Source: Pseudomonas saxonica (GTDB lineage: Bacteria; Pseudomonadota; Gammaproteobacteria; Pseudomonadales; Pseudomonadaceae). From it: a stretch of 64,000 nucleotides of DNA. Each line of letters starts with the position of its first letter. Positions within the stretch are counted from its first letter, which is position 1. Below the pieces are notes generated by a model. The model was given only the letters and a program-made list of their open reading frames with translations, searched no databases and was not told the origin of the DNA. The DNA lies in contig NZ_VFIO01000004.1 of NCBI RefSeq assembly GCF_007858365.1, positions 248,001-312,000 on the forward strand, in the 5' to 3' direction. The translations under genes and the position numbers were made by a program. This document shows, one piece after another, positions 54,718 to 63,746 of this stretch.

Positions 54718-56139
54718 TCAGCGTTTTATTTCTTCGGCCTTGGCGGCCGGGAGGGGCGGCCAGGCCTTCAGATCGAGATTCAGATCCGGGAATTTACTGG
54801 AATCGAACACCGGTGTCTTGATACCCGCACGTCGTTGGTCGTCGTAGTCCTTGAGCACGCGCATGCAGATCTTGAACAGCATGGCCAAGGCGACCAGGTT
54901 GACGAAGGCCAGCATGGTCATGGCGATGTCTGCGAAGGCGAAGACGGTTTGCAGGTTTTCAATCGACCCCCAAAAAATCAGCACCAGCACCAGCGCGCGG
55001 TAACCCATCAGCGCCTTGCGGCTTTCACCGACCAGGAAGCGCAGGTTGTTTTCGCCCAGGTAGTAGTTGTAGAGCATCGAGGTGAACACGAACAATGCCA
55101 ATGCCACGCTGATGAACACGCGGCCCCACTCGCCTACAACGGCGGCCAGCGAGTTTTGGGTCAGGGCAATACCATCACCTTCAAAGCCCGGCGTGTAAAA
55201 GCCGGAAAGAAGAATCAGAAGCGCGGTACAGGTGCAAATCACGAAGGTGTCGAGGAACACGCTGAACGCTTGAACTACACCTTGTGCGATTGGATGTTCT
55301 ACGTCCGCCACGGCGGCCACGTTCGGGGCGCTGCCCAGACCGGCTTCGTTGGCGAACACGCCGCGTTTTACACCCATCACAATGGCGCTGCCGATCAAGC
55401 CGCCAAACACTGGGTCGAGGCCGAAGGCGCTTTTAACGATATGGCCCAGCATGGCCGGTACGTGATCGAACTGCAGCACGATGACGTAGAGGGTCACGGC
55501 GATGTAAGCCAAGGTTTTGACCGGCACCAGCAGGTCAGCAACCGAAGCGATACGTTTGATCCCGCCGATAAACACCAGACCCAGCAGGATGGCGATGGCA
55601 AAACCCGAGTAGCTCACTTTAAAGCCGAAGGCATCTTGCAGCGAGTGGGTAACGGCGTGAGCTTGCAGGCCCATAAACGCGAAACCGAATGTGATAAGCA
55701 GCAGGACGGCCATCAGTTTGCCCATCCAGATTTTACCCAAGCCATACTTCATATAGAAGGACGGACCGCCGCGCAGTTGGCCTTCAGCGTCGCGACGCTT
55801 GTACAGCTGGCCCAGCGAGCACTCGATCAAGCTGCTGGACATGCCGACCAGTGCGGTCACCCACATCCAGAACACGGCACCGGGGCCACCGAGGGTGACG
55901 GCAATGCCGACGCCGGCAATGTTGCCTGCACCTACACGGCCCGCCAGGCTCAGCATCAAGGCCTGAAACGAACTGAGTTCGCCAGCGCTGCTGCGCAGGC
56001 TGTCTTTGAAAACCGAAAACATGTGCAGGAAGTAACGGAACTGTACGAAACGCGAGCGGATCGTGAAGTAACCACCGAGCCCGACCATGAGCACGATCAG
56101 CACTTTCCCTGAGAGGAAGTCATTGATGACTTCAAGCAT
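54718..56139 (-). CDS. Sodium:alanine/glycine symporter (AGCS family)
   Basis: A 473-residue membrane protein with about 11 helices. The family signature is seen in GNIAGVGIAVTLGGPGAVFWMWVTALVG (about 72-99) and GVFANEAGLGSAPNVAA (about 263-279). These carriers import D- or L-alanine or glycine with sodium. A 465-codon frame on the plus strand over the same DNA is a shadow. The neighbouring asparaginase and aspartase suggest a small amino-acid cluster, but a separate terminator shows independent transcription. Confidence 0.9.
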   Translation of the reverse strand: MLEVINDFLSGKVLIVLMVGLGGYFTIRSRFVQFRYFLHMFSVFKDSLRSSAGELSSFQALMLSLAGRVGAGNIAGVGIAVTLGGPGAVFWMWVTALVGMSSSLIECSLGQLYKRRDAEGQLRGGPSFYMKYGLGKIWMGKLMAVLLLITFGFAFMGLQAHAVTHSLQDAFGFKVSYSGFAIAILLGLVFIGGIKRIASVADLLVPVKTLAYIAVTLYVIVLQFDHVPAMLGHIVKSAFGLDPVFGGLIGSAIVMGVKRGVFANEAGLGSAPNVAAVADVEHPIAQGVVQAFSVFLDTFVICTCTALLILLSGFYTPGFEGDGIALTQNSLAAVVGEWGRVFISVALALFVFTSMLYNYYLGENNLRFLVGESRKALMGYRALVLVLIFWGSIENLQTVFAFADIAMTMLAFVNLVALAMLFKICMRVLKDYDDQRRAGIKTPVFDSSKFPDLNLDLKAWPPLPAAKAEEIKR

Positions 56140-56463
56140 GGATTATTCCTCGCTGTTTTTATCTGATGGCAAAACGGCCGGATCACGATCACGCATTACG
56201 CCCGTCGAGACAGGGCATAAAACGAGGCGATCAAGTGGATACTGGCCATCTTGCTGCTTGGTTTACGATGCTGTTTCCGTGCTGTTGTTGGCCGCTGGTG
56301 CTGGGGCCGGGCACAGGAAGAGGGGCGGCACTATACCTAGGAGTGTAGGAATCGTCTCCATAAGTGACGGTTTTTTCATCTACTCGCTGTCAGAAATGCC
56401 CTTAAAGCTACCCGTTACTTCGTTGAGGGGGTGGGGTTAAAGGTCAAATCGCGGGCAAAAAAA
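56140..56463. other. Gap between the AGCS gene and aspA
   Basis: About 320 bases with no supported gene. The left end must contain the promoter of the minus-strand symporter. Plus-strand frames here have no leader or homology. The right end runs into the aspA terminator. Confidence 0.5.
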
Positions 56464-56491
56464 AGGGCTTGCAGACGTGTCTGCAAGCCCT
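56464..56491 (-). terminator. Terminator of aspA
   Basis: A perfect 13-bp stem (AGGGCTTGCAGAC with GTCTGCAAGCCCT) is followed on the minus strand by eight T residues. It lies 57 bases behind the aspA stop. Confidence 0.9.
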
Positions 56492-56548
56492 CAAAAGGTG
56501 AGAGGTGTCTAGTCCCTCGACCTGGTGAGCGTAAAGCGTGTTACAGCA

Positions 56549-57973
56549 TCAGGCCTTTAGAGGCACCAGACGCGGAGCAATCATGTTTTCCGGGCGCAGG
56601 ATGTCGTCGAGCATGGCGTCGTCGAGCAAACCTTCTTCGCGCACCAGTTCCAGCACGCCACGACCGCTTTCAAGGGCGATACGGGCGATGCGGGTGGCGT
56701 TTTCGTAGCCGATGTACGGGTTCAGTGCTGTCACCAGACCAATCGAGTGTTCAACCAGTTCACGGCAACGTGCTTCGTTGGCGGTGATGCCGACGATGCA
56801 GTGCTCGCGAAGCATGTCCATTGCACGTTGCAGCAGGCGGATCGAGTCGAAGATTTTGAAAGCGATCAGCGGCTCCATCACGTTCAGTTGCAGTTGACCG
56901 CCCTCGGCTGCGATGGTCAGGGCCAAGTCGTTACCGATGATTTGGAAAGCCACTTGGTTAACGGCTTCCGGGATTACCGGATTGACCTTGCCAGGCATGA
57001 TCGAGCTGCCTGGCTGACGCGCTGGCAGGTTGATTTCGTTGATGCCAGTGCGTGGGCCGCTGGACAGCAGGCGCAGGTCGTTGCAGATCTTCGACAGTTT
57101 GACCGCAGTACGCTTGAGCATGCCGGAGAACAGGACGAAAGCGCCCATGTCGGAGGTGGCTTCGATCAAGTCAGCTGCTGGAACCAGCGGGTGGCCGCTG
57201 ATGGTCGCCAGACGAGTCACGGCCAGGTGCTGGTAACGCGGGTCGGCGTTGATGCCAGTACCGATTGCGGTACCGCCCAGGTTCACCTCGGTCAACAGCT
57301 CGGGTGCCAGTGTTTTCAGGCGAGCCAAGTCTTCGCCCAGCGTAGTGGCGAAAGCACGGAACTCTTGACCCAGCGTCATGGGTACAGCGTCTTGCAACTG
57401 GGTGCGACCCATTTTCAGCACGTGGCTGAACTCAACACCTTTAGCAGCGAAGGCTTGAATCAGGCTGTCAAGGCTGGCCAACAGAGCGTCATGACCCAAC
57501 AACAGGCCCAGACGGATGGCCGTCGGGTAGGCGTCGTTGGTGGACTGCGCCATGTTGACGTCGTTGTTGGGGTGCAGGTACTGGTACTCGCCCTTCTGAT
57601 GGCCCATGGCCTCCAGCGCGATGTTGGCGATGACTTCGTTGGCATTCATGTTGGTTGAAGTGCCAGCGCCGCCTTGAATCATGTCCACCACGAACTCTTC
57701 GTGGAAATCGCCTCGAATCAGGCGGGCACAGGCTTCACTGATAGCAGCGTGCTTGGCGTCGCTCAGATGACCCAACTCACGGTTGGCGTCAGCAGCGGCC
57801 TGTTTAACCATGGCCAGGCCCACAACCAGCTTAGGGTAATGCGAAATCGGAACACCGGAGAGACGGAAGTTATTCACCGCTCGCAGGGTCTGGATGCCGT
57901 AATACGCTTGAGCGGGTACTTCGAGTACGCCAAGCAGGTCTTTTTCAGTACGGAAAGATGCAGCGGAGGACAT
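56549..57973 (-). CDS. aspA: Aspartate ammonia-lyase
   Basis: A 474-residue fumarase/aspartase superfamily enzyme that converts aspartate to fumarate and ammonia. The signature GSSIMPGKVNP (about residues 320-330) with the catalytic Ser is intact, as are TSTNMNANEVIAN and GTGINADP. MSSAASFRTEKDLLG at 57973 is the natural start; the longer frame to 57985 adds MISI. With ansA it completes asparagine degradation to fumarate. It is divergent from the LysR gene at 58154. Confidence 0.93.
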   Translation of the reverse strand: MSSAASFRTEKDLLGVLEVPAQAYYGIQTLRAVNNFRLSGVPISHYPKLVVGLAMVKQAAADANRELGHLSDAKHAAISEACARLIRGDFHEEFVVDMIQGGAGTSTNMNANEVIANIALEAMGHQKGEYQYLHPNNDVNMAQSTNDAYPTAIRLGLLLGHDALLASLDSLIQAFAAKGVEFSHVLKMGRTQLQDAVPMTLGQEFRAFATTLGEDLARLKTLAPELLTEVNLGGTAIGTGINADPRYQHLAVTRLATISGHPLVPAADLIEATSDMGAFVLFSGMLKRTAVKLSKICNDLRLLSSGPRTGINEINLPARQPGSSIMPGKVNPVIPEAVNQVAFQIIGNDLALTIAAEGGQLQLNVMEPLIAFKIFDSIRLLQRAMDMLREHCIVGITANEARCRELVEHSIGLVTALNPYIGYENATRIARIALESGRGVLELVREEGLLDDAMLDDILRPENMIAPRLVPLKA

Positions 57974-58153
57974 GATAGAAATCATCTCGATAAGGACCCG
58001 GTCAAGGCCGGAACGCTGCGAATCCTAGGCTTGCGGACTATTAAGGGCCAATGCCTTTAAACACTATCCTATGCAGAAACGGCATAATGCATACGTGACG
58101 CGAACGCAGCGTCGAGCGTGTGATCCATTTTGGTGCGCGTCCGGGAGGACTCA

Positions 58154-59065
58154 ATGAATCTAGAAAGTAAATGGTTAGAGGACTTCAGTGCCCTGGCCGC
58201 GACTCGCAGCTTTTCGCAGGCGGCAGAACGTCGTTTCGTCACGCAGCCCGCCTTCAGCCGACGTATTCGCAGCCTGGAAGCCGCGCTGGGACTGACCTTG
58301 GTGAACCGTTCCCGCACTCCTGTCGAGTTGACTGCAGCCGGTCAGCTGTTTTTGGTCACGGCACGCACGGTGGTCGAACAGTTGGGTGAAGTGTTGCGTC
58401 ACCTTCATCACCTCGAAGGAGGGCAGGGCGAAGTGATCCAGGTGGCCGCTGCGCACTCCCTGGCTTTAGGGTTTTTCCCGCGGTGGATTGCCCAGTTGCG
58501 CAATGACGGGTTGAACATCGCGACGCGTCTAGTTGCGACTAACGTCGGGGACGCCGTTCATGCTCTGCGCGAAGGCGGCTGCGATTTGATGCTGGCTTTC
58601 TACGATCCGGATGCGGCGCTACAGATGGACCCGGAAATATTTCCGTCTTTGCATTTGGGCAATACCGAAATGCTGCCGATCTGTGCAGCCGATACGGACG
58701 GCAAGCCTTTGTTTGATTTGGAAGGCGATGTGAGTGTGCCGTTGCTGGCCTACAGCGCGGGCGCCTTTTTAGGCCGGTCGGTGAATTTGTTGCTGCGCCA
58801 GCGCAGCCTGCGCTTCACCACTATTTACGAGACGGCCATGGCCGACAGCCTCAAAAGCATGGCGCTTGAAGGGCTGGGCATTGCCTGGGTACCGCATTTG
58901 AGCGTGCGCGCTGAGCTCGCGCGAGGCGAGCTGGTGGTCTGCGGTGGCCCGCAGTGGCATGTGCCGCTGGAGATTCGCTTGTACCGCTGTGCCTTGGTGC
59001 GCAAGGCCAATGTACGGTTGCTGTGGCGCAAGCTGGAGAACCCGACCGGCCTGGCACCGACCTGA
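58154..59065 (+). CDS. LysR-type transcriptional regulator
   Basis: A 303-residue LysR regulator with an N-terminal HTH (WLEDFSALAATRSFSQAAERRFVTQPAFSRRIRSLEAALG) and an effector domain. GGGAGGACTCA sets the start at 58154; the frame to 58130 is rejected. It is divergent from aspA, with about 180 bases between the start codons, so aspA is the natural candidate target. The effector is unknown. Confidence 0.87.
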   Translation: MNLESKWLEDFSALAATRSFSQAAERRFVTQPAFSRRIRSLEAALGLTLVNRSRTPVELTAAGQLFLVTARTVVEQLGEVLRHLHHLEGGQGEVIQVAAAHSLALGFFPRWIAQLRNDGLNIATRLVATNVGDAVHALREGGCDLMLAFYDPDAALQMDPEIFPSLHLGNTEMLPICAADTDGKPLFDLEGDVSVPLLAYSAGAFLGRSVNLLLRQRSLRFTTIYETAMADSLKSMALEGLGIAWVPHLSVRAELARGELVVCGGPQWHVPLEIRLYRCALVRKANVRLLWRKLENPTGLAPT

Positions 59066-59172
59066 TGCGTTTTTTCGTCTGACCTAAGAGTCAATAAAAC
59101 CGGGTGTCCGGACGGTTTTTGCCGGGCAAGACAGATGGTCGCCAAAGGTGCTTTTAACGCACTTCTTTGGGG

Positions 59173-59295
59173 TATACTGCGCGGCCTTCGGCCGGCACGA
59201 CCGGCCTTAATTCCTATAACAAGCCACGTCGGTTCCCCCGCGTGGCTTGTTGTTTTTTGACGCGCCTGCGGGCGCCCAAGAGAAGAGGCGCGACG
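59173..59295 (+). promoter_or_regulatory. Structured leader of purE with an internal terminator
   Basis: A TATACT -10 box (59173-59178) is followed by overlapping alternative hairpins (GGCC TTC GGCC, or GGCCGG with CCGGCC) and then a perfect 10-bp stem, 59219-59228 with 59241-59250, and TTGTTTTTT. A third GC-rich hairpin can pair GCGCCT with AGGCGC at the purE Shine-Dalgarno. The terminator lies after the promoter, so it could attenuate purE; it might instead only end the LysR transcript. Confidence 0.5.
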
Positions 59296-59787
59296 ATGAG
59301 TGCATTAGTAGGCGTGATCATGGGCTCCAAGTCCGATTGGTCCACCCTCAGCCACACCGCCGATATGCTGGAAAAACTCGGCATCCCTTACGAAGTCAAA
59401 GTGGTCTCTGCCCACCGCACTCCGGATCTGCTGTTTCAGTATGCTGCCGAGGCCGAAGGCCGCGGAATTGAGGTCATCATTGCCGGTGCCGGTGGCGCGG
59501 CACATTTGCCGGGCATGTGCGCCGCTAAAACGCATTTGCCGGTGCTCGGCGTTCCGGTGCAATCGGCCATGTTGTCAGGTGTCGATTCGTTGCTGTCGAT
59601 CGTGCAAATGCCAGCGGGTATTCCAGTTGCAACCCTGGCCATCGGCAAAGCGGGCGCGATCAATGCCGCGCTGCTGTCAGCCAGTATCCTGGGCGCCAAG
59701 CACCCACAGTTTCATGCCGTGTTGAAAACATTCCGGGCTGAACAGACAGACACCGTGCTGGACAATCCAGACCCACGCGTAGCCTGA
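59296..59787 (+). CDS. purE: N5-carboxyaminoimidazole ribonucleotide mutase
   Basis: A 163-residue enzyme that moves the carboxyl group of N5-CAIR to form CAIR in purine synthesis. It has the family start [18 protein letters not shown] with the catalytic segment SAHRTPD (about 45-51) and [11 protein letters not shown]. The frame is open from 59167 but only the ATG at 59296 keeps the conserved N-terminus; the leader in front is structured. purK follows after 11 bases. Confidence 0.95.
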   Translation: MSALVGVIMGSKSDWSTLSHTADMLEKLGIPYEVKVVSAHRTPDLLFQYAAEAEGRGIEVIIAGAGGAAHLPGMCAAKTHLPVLGVPVQSAMLSGVDSLLSIVQMPAGIPVATLAIGKAGAINAALLSASILGAKHPQFHAVLKTFRAEQTDTVLDNPDPRVA

Positions 59788-59798
59788 GGTTTTTGACG

Positions 59799-60884
59799 AT
59801 GAAAATCGGTGTAATCGGTGGCGGTCAGTTGGGCCGCATGCTGGCTTTGGCGGGCACTCCGCTGGGCATGAACTTCGCCTTCCTTGACCCTGCGCCAGAC
59901 GCCTGTGCGGCTGCGTTGGGTGAGCATATCCGTGCTGACTATGGCGATCAGGATCACTTGCGCCAATTGGCGGATGAAGTGGATCTGGTGACGTTTGAGT
60001 TTGAAAGTGTGCCGGCTGAGACCGTGGCATTCCTGTCGCAATTTGTGCCGGTTTATCCGAGTGCCGATGCGCTGCGTATTGCCCGTGACCGCTGGTTCGA
60101 AAAAAGCATGTTCAAAGACCTGGGCATTCCGACCCCGGCGTTTGCCGACATTCAGTCCCAGGCTGATCTCGATGCCGCGGTCGCCAGCATCGGTCTGCCT
60201 GCCGTGCTCAAAACCCGCACCTTGGGTTATGACGGCAAGGGTCAAAAAGTGCTTCGTTCCCCTGAAGATGTCGTTGGTACGTTTGCCGAATTGGGCAGTG
60301 TGGCGTGTTTGCTGGAAGGCTTTGTACCTTTTACCGGTGAAGTGTCGCTGATTGCTGTGCGCGGTCGTGATGGCGAAACACAGTTTTACCCGCTGGTGCA
60401 CAACACTCACGACAGCGGCATTCTCAAGTTGTCCGTGGCCAGCACCGACCACCCGTTGCAGGCACTGGCTGAAGATTACTCCAGCCGTGTGCTCGAACAG
60501 CTGGATTACGTCGGGGTGATGGCGTTCGAGTTCTTTGAAGTCGACGGCGGGCTCAAAGCCAACGAAATTGCACCGCGTGTGCATAACTCCGGCCACTGGA
60601 CGACTGAAGGCGCTGAATGCAGTCAGTTCGAGAACCACTTGCGCGCCATTGCCGGCTTACCTCTGGGGTCGACGGCCAAAGTGGGCGAAAGCGCCATGCT
60701 CAACTTTATCGGCACAGTACCGCCGGTGGAGAAAGTCATTGCCATCGCTGACTGCCATTTGCATCACTACGGCAAGGCTTTCAAAGTAGGTCGCAAGGTC
60801 GGTCATGCCAACCTGCGTTGTGCCGACATGGCCACGTTGCGAACGCAGATCCAACAGGTTGAAGCGTTGATCGACGAAGCTTGA
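59799..60884 (+). CDS. purK: N5-carboxyaminoimidazole ribonucleotide synthase
   Basis: A 361-residue ATP-grasp enzyme that makes N5-CAIR from AIR, bicarbonate and ATP, the substrate of PurE. The N-terminus is MKIGVIGGGQLGRMLALAG, the ATP-grasp region has LKTRTLGYDGKGQ, and NEIAPRVHNSGHWT ends the active site. The ATG at 59799 was preferred over a TTG at 59793. It is in one operon with purE. Confidence 0.95.
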   Translation: MKIGVIGGGQLGRMLALAGTPLGMNFAFLDPAPDACAAALGEHIRADYGDQDHLRQLADEVDLVTFEFESVPAETVAFLSQFVPVYPSADALRIARDRWFEKSMFKDLGIPTPAFADIQSQADLDAAVASIGLPAVLKTRTLGYDGKGQKVLRSPEDVVGTFAELGSVACLLEGFVPFTGEVSLIAVRGRDGETQFYPLVHNTHDSGILKLSVASTDHPLQALAEDYSSRVLEQLDYVGVMAFEFFEVDGGLKANEIAPRVHNSGHWTTEGAECSQFENHLRAIAGLPLGSTAKVGESAMLNFIGTVPPVEKVIAIADCHLHHYGKAFKVGRKVGHANLRCADMATLRTQIQQVEALIDEA

Positions 60885-60989
60885 ATCATTAATCGGCGGG
60901 AACCATTCGGTTGTCGCCGCTCTCAGATGGCGTGATGCCAAAGTGCTGACTAGGCTTTGGCTTACGCCATCAAATGAGAGGACGCGTCT

Positions 60990-61238
60990 ATGGGCATCAT
61001 CGGAACCATTTTTATCGGCCTGATCGTTGGCCTGCTGGCTCGCTTCCTGAAACCGGGTGACGACAGCATGGGCTGGATCATGACCATCCTGTTGGGTATC
61101 GGCGGCTCGTTGGCGGCAACCTATGGTGGTCAAGCGTTGGGTATTTACCACGCAGGCGAAGGTGCAGGCTTCATCGGTGCGGTGATTGGTGCGGTGATCT
61201 TGCTGGTGATCTACGGCCTGGTTACGAAAAAGAGCTGA
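60990..61238 (+). CDS. GlsB/YeaQ/YmgE family small membrane protein
   Basis: An 82-residue protein with three hydrophobic segments and the glycine-rich pattern MGWIMTILLGIGGSLAAT, GFIGAVIGAVILLVIYG. This is the transglycosylase-associated (Transgly_assoc) family, small inner-membrane proteins often induced by envelope stress; the enzyme activity in the name is not established. AGAGGAC lies 8 bases before the ATG. Confidence 0.87.
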   Translation: MGIIGTIFIGLIVGLLARFLKPGDDSMGWIMTILLGIGGSLAATYGGQALGIYHAGEGAGFIGAVIGAVILLVIYGLVTKKS

Positions 61239-61320
61239 TCGCGTGTTTAGCCCTCTCTGCGCCACGCCCGGAGAGGGCTAAACTGCACGCCGTCTTCAGC
61301 CCTTCTTGATCGAGCCAGTC

Positions 61321-61857
61321 ATGCGCCGTTTTTTATTAATCTTCCTTTTGCTGGGCGCAGGCCTGGTCCACGCGGCAGAACTGCCCGAAACCGACTGGCT
61401 GGAGCTGATGCCCAAGTCGGATCAAAAAGCCCTCGAAGAAATGCCCGAAATCGACCATGACTCGCCTGAGGCCATGGGTACGTTTACCGATAAGGGCGGA
61501 ATGAAACAAAGCAAAGGCCTGCCTGCCGTCATGTATTCCACTAAAACGGTGCCTGCCATGAACGGCAAGACAATCCGTTTAGGCGGCTATCCTGTGCCGC
61601 TGGAAACCGACTCGAAGGGACGCAGTACGTTGTTTTTCCTGGTGCCTTACCCTGGGGCATGCATTCACGTGCCACCTCCGCCGCCTAATCAATTGGTGTT
61701 GGTGCGTTATCCAAAAGGCTTGAAGCTGGACGATATTTACACGCCCTTGTGGGTGATGGGCACGCTGAAAGTTGAGAGTGTGAGCAATGACCTGGCTGAT
61801 GCAGCCTATGCGCTGGACGCCAGCAAGGTGCGGGTGGTGGTTGAGGAGGATTTGTAA
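61321..61857 (+). CDS. DUF3299 family lipoprotein-like exported protein
   Basis: A 178-residue protein with a signal peptide (MRRFLLIFLLLGAGLVHAAE) and a DUF3299 domain: LGGYPVPLETDSKG, LVPYPGACIHVPPPPPNQLV with one conserved Cys, and WVMGTLKVES. Members occur beside membrane-complex genes of metal or macrolide transport and have no known activity. The ATG at 61321 was chosen because it starts the signal peptide; the frame to 61306 adds MIEPV. Confidence 0.83.
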   Translation: MRRFLLIFLLLGAGLVHAAELPETDWLELMPKSDQKALEEMPEIDHDSPEAMGTFTDKGGMKQSKGLPAVMYSTKTVPAMNGKTIRLGGYPVPLETDSKGRSTLFFLVPYPGACIHVPPPPPNQLVLVRYPKGLKLDDIYTPLWVMGTLKVESVSNDLADAAYALDASKVRVVVEEDL

Positions 61858-61875
61858 GCGATACGTCACACCCTC

Positions 61876-62010
61876 ACGCTAGCCGTCTCTCAGAGAGAGA
61901 GGGAATCGATTGAGCGATGCTTAAAGTTGATAGCAATCTGACAGAACGGCTTTGAATCCAAAATGGACTCGGTCAGACCCCTCTCCCGCCGGGAGAGGGT
62001 GAGGGCAGGC
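61876..62010. repeat. Extragenic repeat with two hairpins between convergent genes
   Basis: CGCTAGCCGTCTCTCAGAGAGAGAGGG (split here at about 61877-61902) is close to the repeat at 41155, and CCCTCTCCC (61979-61987) with GGGAGAGGG (61991-61999) is a perfect 9-bp hairpin. The pair probably forms one repeated element and may end both converging transcripts. Confidence 0.6.
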
Positions 62011-62015
62011 CTTAC

Positions 62016-62915
62016 CTACCCCCGCAAGCGACCACTGCCAATGCTCACACCCAGCGTATGTTTGGCCCCCGGCGCCAGCGTTATCACATCGTCCATCACA
62101 TTGGCCGTCTCGATGCACAGCATGCGCTGCCAGCCATCTGCGGCCATATCGCTGAACGTGGCGGTTTTGTCGATCCACGGGTTCCAGATCACGGCAGAGT
62201 TCGAGCCACAACTGGTCAGTTCAATGCGGCGCGACCAATCGGGATCGACGATGCTCAGATGCTTAGGGGTGTTGAGATAAATGCGATCGGTCTCGCCAGT
62301 AAAGGTTAAGTCCCCCGCTTGCTGAACACGTTTCCAGTCGTCCAGTGTTTCGATATAGGTCAGCCCGTCGACGCCTTCGACCTTAACCTTGCGCACATCG
62401 CTGACCGCAAAGTAGCTGTGCAGCGCTTGGCTGATACTGACCGGGATGCTGCTGCGGTTGTGGCTGGTGAGGCTGATGTGCAGTTGCGAGTCCAGACTTA
62501 CAGTCATCGTCAGCTCAACATCATGTGGCCAGCCGGGCAGGCCGCCTTCAACATGCGGCAGCCTCAATTCGACACGCAGTGCTTCCCCGGCATTATTAAT
62601 CTCAACCAGTTCCCACTCACGGGTGCGCACCAGGCCGTGGGCCGATGCGGGTTCATCCGACTTGCGCATGGCTTGAACGCTGGCCGGGTTGAGTGCCAGA
62701 TTGCCAAACCATGGCCAGCACACCGGCACGCCGGTGCGAATACCTTTGCCGTGCTTGTACTGAGCTTTCTCATTGAGCCAGATAATCGGCGGCTCATCGC
62801 CCACTTGATAGCTGAGCACTTGAGCGCCTTGTTTGGCGATCAAGAGTTGTGCCTGCCCATGCTGGAAGTGCCAGCACTCCAGTTCGTCCAGGGTGACTGA
62901 CTCAATATGATGCAT
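62016..62915 (-). CDS. Glucose-6-phosphate 1-epimerase / D-hexose-6-phosphate mutarotase (YeaD family)
   Basis: A 299-residue galactose-mutarotase-fold enzyme that interconverts alpha and beta anomers of hexose-6-phosphates. Family motifs include AQVLSYQVGDEPPIIWLNEKA near the start, GIRTGVPVCWPWFGNL and ALHSYFAVSDVRKVKVEGVDG, with His and Asp/Glu residues in the expected places. CCTGTC precedes the ATG at 62915; a purine-rich AGAGAGCC stands slightly further up. Confidence 0.9.
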   Translation of the reverse strand: MHHIESVTLDELECWHFQHGQAQLLIAKQGAQVLSYQVGDEPPIIWLNEKAQYKHGKGIRTGVPVCWPWFGNLALNPASVQAMRKSDEPASAHGLVRTREWELVEINNAGEALRVELRLPHVEGGLPGWPHDVELTMTVSLDSQLHISLTSHNRSSIPVSISQALHSYFAVSDVRKVKVEGVDGLTYIETLDDWKRVQQAGDLTFTGETDRIYLNTPKHLSIVDPDWSRRIELTSCGSNSAVIWNPWIDKTATFSDMAADGWQRMLCIETANVMDDVITLAPGAKHTLGVSIGSGRLRG

Positions 62916-62973
62916 GACAGGCTCTCTGTTTCAGTAGTAAGGACGGCAGTAGACCAGCAATTAGCGACGAGGT

Positions 62974-63375
62974 TTAACCGCGAGATGGAACTGCGCGCGT
63001 ACGACCGCTGCCATCAATCGCGACGAATACAAATACTGCCTCGGTAACTTTGCGCCATTCGCTGGACAGCGGGTCGTCGCTCCATACTTCAACCATCATC
63101 TGGATTGAGCTGCGGCCAATTTCCAGCGCTTCGGTATAAAACGATAACTGAGCACCGACGGCCACAGGAACCAGAAACGCCATACGATCAATCGCGACTG
63201 TGGCTACGCGGCCGCCGGCAACTTTGCTGGCCATTGCGGTGCCCGCCAGGTCCATTTGAGACACCAGCCAACCACCGAAAATATCGCCAAAGCCGTTGGT
63301 CTCACGGGGTAGGGCAGTGATTTGCAAGGCCAGATCGCCCTGCGGAATTGGATCTTCTTGTTCGAGCTCTAACAT
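62974..63375 (-). CDS. Acyl-CoA thioesterase YciA-like
   Basis: A 133-residue hotdog-fold thioesterase. The active-site helix is NGFGDIFGGWLVSQMDLAGTAMASKVAG with the catalytic Asp, and VDRMAFL-like IDRMAFLVPVAVG follows. It lacks the charged C-terminal tail of the other thioesterase at 31186. No neighbour indicates the substrate. Confidence 0.88.
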   Translation of the reverse strand: MLELEQEDPIPQGDLALQITALPRETNGFGDIFGGWLVSQMDLAGTAMASKVAGGRVATVAIDRMAFLVPVAVGAQLSFYTEALEIGRSSIQMMVEVWSDDPLSSEWRKVTEAVFVFVAIDGSGRTRAVPSRG

Positions 63376-63746
63376 GCCGAAGGGCCTCTGACCCGTGATT
63401 CATTAAGGTAGTGCGGGTGAATAAGCGTCTTTAGAAAAACGATTCAGCCCGAACATACTACGTTCGTCACGTTCTTCATAAGCCGCGCTAAAGAAAACTC
63501 TGCGAAATCGGCTGGAGATGCCCAGCAGGCGCTTTCGCACAGCAATCTTAATGTTTCAGGATGTTTGTGCGGTCAACGAGTATATCGGGGGATAGCCGGG
63601 CCGACGACCTTCTGATTCTGCTTTTTGAGTGCGTCATGCGTCTAGCTCTACGCATTTGCAAACAATTTGTTATCTTTCAACGCCTGTCTAGCCCCTGCCG
63701 GTGCAGTTGCAGCTTGCGCCGAGCCTAATAAGAGATACCTGACCTC
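63376..63746. other. Gap of 371 bases between divergent genes
   Basis: This stretch holds the promoters of the minus-strand thioesterase and of the MFS gene on the right. A short dyad, ACTACGTTCGTCACGTTCTTC, is near 63460. No RNA gene or further open frame was recognised. Confidence 0.45.

Noticed and set aside
54715..56112. 465-codon open frame on the plus strand
   Set aside because: It is rich in His, Gln and Asp as expected for the antisense of a membrane protein gene, and the AGCS symporter on the minus strand has full family motifs.
59712..60638. 308-codon minus-strand frame
   Set aside because: It is the shadow of purK, which has all ATP-grasp motifs.
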